64,000 nucleotides of DNA from Gautieria morchelliformis (lineage: Eukaryota; Basidiomycota; Agaricomycetes; Gomphales; Gomphaceae). Both the position numbers and the translations under genes were made by a program. Below, piece by piece: positions 54,893-64,000 of the stretch (the first letter of the stretch is position 1; the number at the start of each line of letters is the position of its first letter). Below the pieces are notes generated by a model that did not search any database, was not told the origin of the DNA, and saw nothing but the letters and a program-made list of their open reading frames with translations. The stretch is taken from the NCBI GenBank assembly GCA_015179125.1, contig WHVA01000172.1, forward strand, positions 124,001 to 188,000. Direction: 5' to 3'.

Positions 54893-55127
54893 GAGTACCT
54901 AGGCGCAGGGCTTGCACCGCACTCCCGCCTGCGTTGAAGTTCCGCGCACGATGAGGATGGACTGGCCGACAATGGGGAGCACAACGCAGGCGGCAGCGGC
55001 GGCGTCGGGCCCGGCCCACAAAGCACCGGTGGGATGTCCGCTGAACACAGGTTAGCGTGGAGGGGGAATGTTTGGACACCGGGTATGAAGACCACGGCTG
55101 TGACAAGCTAGTAAGACGAGGATTCAT

Positions 55128-55909
55128 TCAGTGAGCAGCTCAACTACAGGGTGGTTTCACATACTGGTAATCACCTGCAGTGATCGGGAGTTGATTCTCA
55201 CAGACTGGGCATCGTTGGTTCCGAGCTCTGTGGTATCTGTATCGCGGAACCCACTCGGTTGGCACTCGGCTGCGTGACAAAGGGAAGATATCTTGATCGT
55301 CGGACCCTTTCTCCACGATAGCACTCAACAGCGTGACACAGGGACGTATCACAAGGGTCCATGCTGATACCTGACGATTATAAGACGAGACTTGTCGTCC
55401 GGAACTTGATTCAGTACATACCTGTCCGAAAGTCCTCGTAGCGGGACCTGTAAGATGATTACTAGTGCAAACCGCCCAGTTCCTTGGAATGTGTTACACA
55501 CTAAAGTCAGCATGGCTACGGCTGATGATAAGTTCCGTCATTGAAACAAAGTACCCAAATATAAATATCCCTGATACTAAAACGCCCATGCAGGTGGTAG
55601 CGTTGGCGTGTTAACGAGGAACTAGGAATACGGGGTTGGAATCACTGACAGTCAAGTATGGCGGGTAGCCAACCCCCACCACGGCGGTATGCATCGAGGA
55701 CTAAGAGCTGCAATACGCCCCCACCCAGAGGCTGGCACATCCACCCCAAACATGAAGAAGAGAGGGCGCATCGCGGTTGAGTATGGGGCTCAATCTCGGG
55801 GAGAACCTGTCGTTCCTCGTGAGTAAGGCATGAGAAAGTAGATATGTAAATACATACTTTTGAGTTTACTTACTGTACCACAAATGGACAAGCTGAGTTG
55901 GGTCAAGCA
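55128..55909. other. Spacer upstream of the kinase-like gene
   Basis: Short frames only; no recognised gene. It could hold the promoter and 5' exons of the kinase-like gene. Confidence 0.4.
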
Positions 55910-56325
55910 GGAGGCATATTAAAAAAAGCCAGAAGTTTTGGAGCTATAGAGATTCACCGGTTGAGCTCGCTGCGTGCGACGACGGCGGCAGTGGTTGATG
56001 CGACGTGGCGGTCGCTGGAGATGGTCACGTGAACAGTTGAGACGTGGCCCAAGACGCTGGATGTGGTTCCGACGGGTAGGACAGGTGTCCATAGCTCACC
56101 CACAGTCACATTTTGTAGCCAAGTAAGAATTATACGTAGTATTTGTTGCTATTGGTTATGCGCGTTGATTAGTCAGTCCCTTGCAGCTACATAGTAGTCG
56201 GAATTCGAAGGTAGAACTCTATTCGGTGATTTTACCTTCGAACTCAGGTGCGTGCATATTACTTACCCTACGTAGAGATCACAATAATCTTATTCGGTGA
56301 TTCTACCTTCGAACTCAGTTTAATA

Positions 56326-56339
56326 GGTTATGGGCCCCG
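56326..56339 (+). promoter_or_regulatory. Primer-binding site, anticodon-stem-loop type (Cop-2)
   Basis: GGTTATGGGCCCCG directly follows the 5' LTR, identical to the Cop-1 site although the LTRs are unrelated. It is complementary to an initiator-tRNA anticodon stem-loop. Confidence 0.7.
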
Positions 56340-56383
56340 TGCCTTAATCGAAGGAAAAGAAACCCATCCGAAATTCGCCCATC

Positions 56384-59300
56384 ATGTCGGACTCAGAGAC
56401 CGAGAACCACGCAAGAGGAATCAAACTCACGAGCACCAACTACAACACGTGGATGGTTGCGATGCAAGGGAAATTGATGACTGTCAACGCGTGGCGAATA
56501 GTCACAGAAGACTCGAAGAAACCAACCGACGCAGCGCTGATAGAAAAGTGGCTATTGAAGAGGGAAGAAGCCGCCGGCATTTTACTGAAATCGCTATCCC
56601 ACACACAGTACGTCCACATCGAGGGCGCGATGGACGATCCAGTCGAGATGTGGAAGAAACTGAAAGCGGCTCACCGATCCCAAGTGGCGAATAGCCGCTT
56701 CCACGCAATACAGAAACTGCTGAACATACGAAAGGAGGACGCGGAATCCCTTACAGACTACATCACCCGGATAAACACAGCCACTAACGATCTCATAGCT
56801 CTAGCACCCAGCGCCCTCACCGTCCAGAATATCGTCGATGAAATTGGAGTTCACGCGGCCATCGCTGGACTCGACCAAGTCGAGTACGACGCGTTCACAT
56901 CATCCCTACTCCTGATCGGCACACTTGATCGCACCACCGTCTCCACGGCCTTCCGGAACGAGGATATGAAGCGTCAAGCGAACTTAGTGTCATCAGGAAC
57001 GGCACTCACCATAGCTAGAGGAAAGAAGACCACCGTCCAAACATGCAAGAAACGAGGCCACTCAGCAGACCAATGCTGGATCGTCCATCCAGAACTTCGA
57101 CCAACGCGATTGAGGCATGACGGAAAGAGTGCAAACCGAGCGAAGGAGAGCGCTGAGGAGAATATACCTGACTCAGTAACACAAGAACTCGCCGGAAACG
57201 CAAGTTTGTGGCCCCTACCCTCATCATCCACCAGCGACAACGCTGACTTACATTGGAACACAGATACAGGCGCCACTAGCCATATGACGCCGCATCGCCA
57301 CTGGTTCCGTGATTACGAACCATATCGCGTACCCATTCGACTGGCAACAAATGAGGTAGTGTACTCAGCGGGAAAGGGCCGAATTTTATTTGCACCCATA
57401 ATAAATGGGAAGGTGGCGCAAAATGTTATTCTCTCGAAAGTCTTACACGTACCTTCTCTCCAAAACAATCTACTCGCTGTTCTGCACCTCACCACACATC
57501 ATGAATTCACAGTCAGCATTGTAAAGGATCGCATCTCGTTCTTCCAGGGAGGGTACTTGCGTTTTTACGCTGCAGTGCGGAACGGCACAGGTTACCTGAT
57601 AGGAAACACCATACCCAGCTCAGCACAGGCTCTTGTTGCCACATCGTTAGAGGATCGCTCGCTATGGCACAAACGGCTTGCCCATATTGGATCGGCACGT
57701 CTGGAGAGACTGCTAGATCATGACATGGCTCATGGGATAAGAATAAGTTCACAGGCAAACATACCGACCATCTGTGAGCCTTGCATTGCCGCGAAGCAAC
57801 ATCGTGACCCCTTCCCAAAAAGGACTGACAGCCGTGCCTCGAAACCACTCGACCTCATTGTTTCAGATGTACACGGACCACTACCAGTCTGTACTGCATC
57901 CGGGCATCGCTACTGGATAACGTTCATGGACGATCATACGAGATATAGATGCGTATACCTTCTAAGAACAAAGGACGAGGCTTTTGATGCGTATCTTGCC
58001 TACGAAGCATTTTCCGAGAACCAAACGAGCTCGAGGGTGAGAAGGTTCAGAGACGACAAAGGTGGAGAATACATAGGACGAAAGTGGGATGAACACTTCA
58101 AACGCCGAGGCATAATTCACGAGCACACTACGAAAGCCACACCACAACAAAATGGAATCTCAGAGCGTACAAATTGTACCCTCATTGAGGGAACGGTCGC
58201 GCTGCTACAGCAAGCTCGCCTACCAGCAATGATGTGGGGGGACGCCCTGAAACTATTAGTGCGTATCATCAACGCCACTCCAACTGCTGCTCCACCACAC
58301 ATGACACCCTATGAAGCCTGGAATGGTCACAAGCCAGACCTTGGTATGCTCCGCACGTTTGGATGCACCACCTACGTCCATGTGCAGAAAGAAGACCGAA
58401 ATGGATCGCAACCAAGGACTCGAAGGTGCATATACCTTGGTTTTGAAACTGGGTACAAGGGCTGGCGCTGCTATGATCCTATCACAAAACGCACTGTTAT
58501 ATCTCACGATGTTATCTTCAATGAATCCGAATTCCCAGGATTATCCACGTCAAGTCCCACTAACCATGAGTCTCTCCTGCCTGCGCCCATGCTAACCCCA
58601 AGGGAGGCGGCCGTTCCACCAGATATCGTTCAAGATCTGCAAGATCCACACCCTGCACCCGACCCCCCTAACGAAGACCTCGAAGACCAACCCGTCCCCA
58701 ATCCAGATCCACCACCTCCTATCCCACCAGTCCCAGATCAACCACACTTGCCCGTCGACGAGCCCCGCCGTTCAAGCAGAAATACGACTTGGATCGACTA
58801 CCGACATCTCCACGACCCATTCTTCAGACCACGTCCACCACCAGACCATGACTCAGTCCCTGAGGGGGGTGCAGCAGTGATCATGTCCATCATAGAAGCC
58901 TTAGAATTCATCAACGATGAACAAGCCACTCCCAGCGGCAGCATATCGTCACCAGGATCCATCGAAATAGCCCTGAATGCAACAATCAAGGACGATAGGG
59001 TCCCCAAAACCTTTGCAGAAGCGATGCGATGATCCGACAACCAACTGTGGAAAGGGTCAACAGATGCGGAGATCCAAGCACTTCTAAACAATGGGACATG
59101 GGAGCTCGTGCGGCTGCCACCTGGAGAAAAAGCCATTGGGTCGAGATGGGTGTTCCAAATAAAACTTCACTCAGATGGATCCCTGGACAAGTACAAGAGC
59201 CGTCTAGTAGCAAAAGGGTATACCCAACGACCAGGCATTGATTATGACGAAGTGTTCGCTCCCACAGCAAGGTGGGCTTCCTTGCACACCATACTGGCTC

Positions 59301-60561
59301 AAGGAGCACTCCAAGGAGCGCACATTGAATCGGTCGACATCTCAAATGCCTATCTCAATGGGATACTGGGCGATGATGCCAATATTTACATGGAACAGCC
59401 AGAAGGATACCATCAAGGGGGAAAAGACTGGGTATGCAAACTAAAGAGAGGACTTTACGGGCTTAAACAGAGTGGGAGGCTATGGTACGAGCGACTCGGG
59501 GCCGCGCTAGAAAGCCTAGGATTCAACCGTCTCCAATCGGATCCGAGCGTTTACATCTGGACGAACGAGGCCACAAAGATTGTCATCCCAGTTTTTGTCG
59601 ACGACCTAACTCTAGTATCAAATTCTAAACCAGATCTCGACCGAATAAAGGCGAACTCGCCAAGATATTCAAACTAAAAGATCTGGGGGCAACGACGTCA
59701 CTACTGGGTGTAGAAGTGGATTACAATCGCTCACAGAAGACACTGAAGCTCTCGCAGAAACAGTATATAAAGAATATCCTAGAGCGGTTCCACATGGAAG
59801 ACTGCCGCCCAGTCTTCACACCCATGACCCCTGGCTTAAACTTAAGTTCAGCCATGGGACTGTCGACCCCGGAAGAGATAGAGGAAATGCGAAATACACC
59901 ATACCTGAACGCAGTCGGCGCATTAAACTATCTTGCGATAGCAACCCGCCCCGACATCGCATACACCGTAGGATGCCTTGCACGCTTCAACTCAAACCCT
60001 GGTCCTGCGCACTGGGCGGCCGTGAAGCATCTCCTACGATATCTGCAAGGAACTGTAGACATTGCACTCACCTTTGCTCCTAACAACTCGACCGAAGCAT
60101 TCCAGACGTGGACGGACGCTGACCACGGAGGAAATCCCAACAACGGCAGGTCAACCTCTGGATTCCTAGCCAAAGTCGGAACAGGGGCGGTCAGCTGGGC
60201 CAGCAAATTACAGAATATAGTCACGCTTTCTACGACAGAAGCCGAATTTGTCGCCGCCACCCTAGCTGGAACCGAGATCGTATGGTTGCAGAACCTATTC
60301 GACGAACTCGGATCCAAAATCGAGAGGCCATCCTGTCTCTACATAGACAACCAATCCGCCCTGTCCGTAGCCAAAAATCCAGAGAACCATGGGCGTATGA
60401 AGCACCTCGACCTTCGGTTCTTTTGGTTACGTGAGAAAGTCGCAGAAAAGGTCATCCGAGTAGGCTACGTACCTACAAAGGATATGCCAGCGGATCTATT
60501 GACAAAGGTGCTACCCCGCGAGTCATTGGAACGACATCGACGCGCTATGGGACTCTTCTAG
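56384..60561 (+). pseudogene. Gag-Pol polyprotein of Cop-2
   Basis: ATG 56384 (MSDSETENHARG) opens 882 codons. They hold UBN2-type Gag (LTSTNYNTWMVAMQGKL), a zinc-knuckle remnant CKKRGHSADQC lacking its first Cys, protease NTDTGATSHMTPH (~57257), GAG-pre-integrase (SLWHKRLAHIG...CEPCIAAK) and integrase VSDVHGP, FMDDHTR, DDKGGEY, QQNGISERTN. A Pro-rich linker follows, then TGA at 59030-59032 after EAMR. The same frame resumes with reverse transcriptase: GSRWVFQIKLHSDG, DISNAYLNG, LYGLKQSGRLWYERL, FVDDLTLV. A 1-nt deletion near 59651 shifts the frame. The rest of reverse transcriptase and RNase H (STTEAEFVAA, DNQSALS) run to 60561. Two lesions inactivate an otherwise well-preserved polyprotein. 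Confidence 0.93.
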
Positions 60562-60822
60562 TTGAGAGCTTGACTTCGTCAGGGGGTGTGTTGCTATTGG
60601 TTATGCGCGTTGATTAGTCAGTCCCTTGCAGCTACATAGTAGTCGGAGTTCGAAGGTAGAACTCTATTCGGTGATTCTACCTTCGAACTCAGTTTAATAG
60701 TATTATTCGTAGTACTGGTCCTCTCTGCAAAACATACCTACTTAGCCTCTGCAACCCGGCCGGTTACCCTAGCTAAGAAGGTATGACTAACCGGGCACTA
60801 CAGGTGTGTGGGCCTAATTGGA

Positions 60823-62282
60823 TTAGTAAGTGGTGCTATCAATAGTATAAAGATGGGTGCGTGGGTGGTTGTGGGGGTGTTTGCGTTTTATGTAATCCTG
60901 ACTAAGATGCAAACAGACCACGCATACTGACTAAGATGCTGCGCACGACGCGCGTTCTCTCCCTCTGCCATCATCCTCCCACCGTCCTCCCAGCGTGCTT
61001 CTTTCACATCTATTTCTGTCTCAAGTATGTTCTCACCTCCTGGTTCAATTGACTGACCCTGATGAGGCATGCAGAAGCTTTTAATTCACTGGTGTGTCTC
61101 TCATTTAATTTTCGCTTTTTTAGCTCATTTTTGGCCCCTTTTTAAGCCAGATTACACCTCTCACCTCCTCTTCACTCTACCTGTGGGTCTCTGCCTGCAT
61201 TCTGGTGAGCATCCTGGCCCAATTTTCGCTTTTTTGGATGGTTTGCTCATGCCAACAGCTCTGCAGTGCCTTGGGTATGTTTTTCTCTTTTATTTTCGCT
61301 TTTTAAGGCTTATTTTGGCCTATCATATGCCAGATCTACCCTCTCAGCCTCATATCTCTTAGGTATGATCTCATGCTCAGAGCAATTTCCTTTTTCTGTG
61401 TTAATTTTCGCTTTTTTGCCCCATTTTCCCCCCTTTTCAGGCCAGATTACACCTCTCACCTCCTCTTCACTCTACCTGTGGGTGTCTGTCTGCATTCTGG
61501 TGAGCATCCTGCCCTTATTTTCGCTTTTTTGGGTGGTTTGCTCATGCTAGCAGCTCTGCAGTGCCTTGGGTATGTTTTTTCTGTTTTGATTTTGCTTTTT
61601 AAAGTTTATTTTGCTTTTTTTCAAGCTTACTTAGGTATGTTCCTATTCTCATAGCAATTTTCCTTTTTGGCACCAATTTTGGGTTTGACCTTAACTGATC
61701 AGTTTGCTATTTCTTTCGGTCCCAGCTATTCAGTATGGTTTTGCCATTTGTATGTTGTATTTTCAAGCTAATGTTGACTTGGCCATTAGTTTCCCTCCTT
61801 GGTTTTTGCTGGGCTTTGTGCCGTGCTAATCTCTCTGTCCTGCCTAGAGTGATTGAGGTGGTTGGTTGGTTGGATTGTGCACTGGAAGCTTGCATTGCAG
61901 TTTGATTCTGGCCAGAGTTACAACTCCAGTGTGGTCTGTGGACTAGGATTGGTTTGGTGGTGCACATTGGATTTAGGCGGATTGACCACCTCACTGGTAT
62001 CTGTGGTGGATTTGTTTGGTTGGGTGGTTGGTTGGTTGGATTGGGCACCGGGAGCTTGCATTGCAGTTTGATTCTGGCCAGAGTTATAACTCTGTTATCC
62101 AGTGTGGTCTGTGAACTGGGATTGGTTTGGTGGCACACATTGGGTTTAGACGGTTTAGGTGGACATTGACTGCCTCCCTGGTATCCCCTATTGTTGGTCG
62201 TGAGCTACAGTCATTGTGAAAAATGTGAGGATCCTTTATTTATATATATATGGCTTGATTTGAAACTGACTGTAATTCAAGG
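60823..62282. other. 5' leader of the Helitron, with two tandem duplications
   Basis: T-rich leader with no gene. Two direct duplications are visible: one with period ~293 bp (AGATTACACCTCTCACC at 61151 and 61444) and one with period ~166 bp (GCTTGCATTGCAGTTTGATT at 61888 and 62054). TTTTCGCTTTTTT recurs at least six times. The element's exact 5' terminus (usually TC) was not located. Confidence 0.5.
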
Positions 62283-64000
62283 GAGCCCTCTACACCAGAG
62301 TGTGATAGGCAGGAGGAGCGTGCTCTGGAGCGTCAGCAGCGGTTGCCAATGACGTCCCCTTCTGTGCGTCGTCAGGATAGGGCTCTCGCTGCAGCTCAAG
62401 AACGTCTTCGAAATCCTGACCCTCCACCTCCTCAGCCATTTCCTCGACCTCTACTCCCTCAGAACAATGCAATTCCTTGGCCTCCTGTGGCTGGACCTTC
62501 AAATGCCATTCCACCTGATCTAAGTCCTCGGGATGCTGTACGTGCCATACAGGAACAGTTAGCTAATATGCCTCTGGCACCTGTGCGTCAGAGACATCCC
62601 CTGTTAGCACCGCCACCTGTTCCTGTAGGCTCTGCAGCAGTAGCGACATTGCAGGCCCAGGCTGCTAATGCCCAGATAGCACCTCCTCCTCCTGTCCCTG
62701 TAGGCTCTGCAGCGGTAGCTGCGTTGCGGGCCCAGGCTGCTAATATCAATCCTAGACCTCTGGCACAACAGAGACAGGGACGACGGCGTGCACGGCACCC
62801 TGAACCTCTCCCAGATCAAAGGCCACTCCAGCAGCAGCCTGCACCACGACAACCTGGGCCTCTGCCTCCAGGGCCCCCTGTGCCTCCACAGCCTCTGCAT
62901 CCACCTGCTCCTCCTCAGCCCCCTCCACTTCCACTGCCTCCACCAATGCCTTTAAGAAACCTTCCACTAGCACGTCGCCCTTTGATTGAACAACAGATTG
63001 CACCTCATGACCTTGGTGCTATGGATAACAAATGTCCAAAATGTAAAGCATGGCATTGGAAGGCAGAGCGTCTGACCAAGTCTACTATTGCCGAGCCCAA
63101 ATTTGGTATATGTTGTTCAAAGGGCCAGATACACCTTGAATTGTTGATGGAACCTCCAGAACCATTGAAGACTCTTTTGGCCAGCCAAGACAGGTGTGGC
63201 AAACAGTTTAGGGAAAAGATTCGGAACTATAATGCTGCACTGGCATTTGTCTCTGTGGGAGTGAACATAGATCACAAGGTCGTGAATAGACCTGGGCCAT
63301 ATGTCTTCAAAATTCAGGGAGGCCTCCATCATATTCATGGCGCTCTTCTTCCTGCTGAGGGTCAGGATAGGAAACCCAGCTATGCGCAGCTCTACTTTTA
63401 TGATCCAGCAGAGGCTTTGCGGCGTAGGGAGGTCAATAACAGATTTGATCCTTTGGATTCAGATGTTTTAAGTGACCTCCAGGAAATGATGCAGGCTCAC
63501 AATACATTGGTTCCCATCTATCAGCAGGCGATGGAAAGGCTTAGGAACCAGCCAGATAGGTTGAATGTGGAGGCCAGACTCACCTATAGAGCACATACAG
63601 ACCAGAGAAGATATAATATTCCTACAGCGGATGAGATTGCCATTGTGCTCCCTGGAGAAGGTGTTCCTGGAGGCACTAGAGACATTGTCATTCAGCTTAG
63701 AGGTGGAGAACTGCAACGAATTCAGGCTGAGCATGCTTTGTATGCGCCACTACACTATGTCCTTCTCTTTCCCAGAGGTGAATCAGGCTGGGATTGGGAC
63801 ATTCCACGGATAGGCCAAGCTCTTCCACAACAAGGCCAGGAGGAGGAGGGGGAGGGGGAGGACCCTTCAAGTGACAGGCATGTGACCATGTCAAAATACT
63901 ATCGTTATCGTCTTTTTCCAAGGGAGGGTGAAGCTGAAACTCTCTTCCTGGCTGGCAAGCTCTTTCAGCAATACATTGTGGATGCTTGGGCAGCGACTGA
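62283..64000 (+). CDS. Helitron Rep/helicase polyprotein, N-terminal part (runs off window)
   Basis: One frame is open from at least 62283 to the window edge with no stop or frameshift. It begins with EPSTPECDRQEERALERQ, probably after an intron acceptor TTCAAG; the first in-frame ATG is 62349. A Pro/Gln-rich region leads to the zinc-like motif CPKCKAWHWKAERL and FGICCSKGQI (~63030-63120), then LAFVSVGVNID and QGGLHHIHGALLP. The Helitron_like_N block follows: APLHYVLLFPRGESGWDWD and YYRYRLFPREGEAETLF, then GKLFQQYIVDAWA at the edge. Rolling-circle Rep (HUH) and Pif1-like helicase domains should follow outside the window. The protein nicks and unwinds DNA for rolling-circle transposition. The clean frame suggests a young copy. 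Confidence 0.9.

Larger units (their letters stand above)
56144..60699 (+). mobile_element. Cop-2, Ty1/Copia retrotransposon with very short LTRs
   Basis: 5' LTR 56144-56325 (182 bp), 3' LTR 60589-60699 (111 bp). Both start TGTTGCTATTGG and end CAGTTTAATA, so the terminal dinucleotides are TG...TA. The target duplication GTATT is at 56139-56143 and 60700-60704. A purine tract (CAGGGGGTG) precedes the 3' LTR. The 5' LTR contains a 27-bp direct repeat (ATTCGGTGATT...GAACTCAG) that the 3' LTR has only once. It sits in the right arm of the inverted-repeat structure. Confidence 0.93.
52985..60822. mobile_element. Inverted-repeat structure, possible DNA transposon carrying a kinase-like gene
   Basis: The left arm ~52985-53360 is repeated in inverse orientation at ~55910-56143 plus 60705-60822, the right arm being split by Cop-2. 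Arms start TTAGGCC and share ACCTGTAGTGCCC, CTAAGTAGGTA, AGAGAGGACCAGTACTACG and long stretches beyond. Without Cop-2 the whole is ~3.3 kb with arms of ~350 bp. No transposase or convincing target duplication (at best TA) was found, so a simple inverted duplication is not excluded. Confidence 0.55.

Noticed and set aside
62290..63921. Minus-strand frames of 60-100 codons
   Set aside because: They are shadows of the intact Helitron frame on the plus strand.
1..64000. tRNA, rRNA and bacterial-type operon signals
   Set aside because: No cloverleaf-compatible sequence or rRNA-like block was noticed by eye. Introns and element types show a fungal nuclear genome, so bacterial signals were not called.

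Overview
This window reads as a transposon-dense stretch of a mushroom-forming basidiomycete (Agaricomycetes) nuclear genome. The support is short GT-AG introns of about 47-55 nt, a basidiomycete-style F-box N-terminus, CACTA-type elements with tnp2 (Plavaka-like) transposases, Copia and Gypsy debris, a Helitron, and several otherwise unplaceable hypothetical genes. Almost every base can be assigned to a mobile element, a nested mobile element, or a gene broken by one. I saw no tRNA, rRNA or CRISPR array. All family assignments come from reading motifs; no database search was run.

Layout. 1-873: the end of one CACTA element, a solo Copia LTR, and an F-box gene cut off at base 873. 874-9089: CACTA element CAC-1, with a decayed tnp2 transposase (+), a divergent accessory gene (-) and a captured fragment resembling a fungal transcription factor. 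9090-32354: a tandem array of a ~7 kb unit, two full copies and a truncated third. Each full unit carries gene tuA (unknown, coiled-coil tail), a 38-codon ORF on the minus strand (frameshifted in unit 2), and gene tuB (Methyltransf_16-like methyltransferase). Unit 2 is interrupted by CAC-2 (22068-24507, non-autonomous) and CAC-3 (25536-31856, transposase plus accessory gene), each with a clean 4-bp target duplication confirmed against unit 1. 32355-35545: a DDE-transposase-like pseudogene split by a solo LTR, a GC-rich minisatellite and a Gypsy integrase relic.

35503-49112 is the structural centrepiece. One minus-strand host-like gene (gene X) has been cut by three independent insertions: a solo LTR at 36233, Copia element Cop-1 at 39078 and CACTA derivative CAC-4 at 46449. 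Two of these host further nested solo LTRs. With the insertions and one copy of each target duplication removed, the reading frame rejoins across all three scars. 49150-52184 holds a GC-rich locus and the 3' half of an AIR1/2-like zinc-knuckle gene. 52985-60822 is an inverted-repeat structure around a kinase-like gene, with Copia element Cop-2 (56144-60699) inside its right arm. 60823-64000 is the 5' part of an apparently intact Helitron, running off the window.

How the parts relate. Cop-1 and Cop-2 both begin, right after the 5' LTR, with a 14-nt match to the complement of an initiator-tRNA anticodon stem-loop, which suggests half-tRNA priming. Many element ORFs are closed by TGA where CGA is expected, fitting decay by CpG deamination. 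The Helitron reading frame and tuA look intact; the remaining element genes are damaged to varying degrees.
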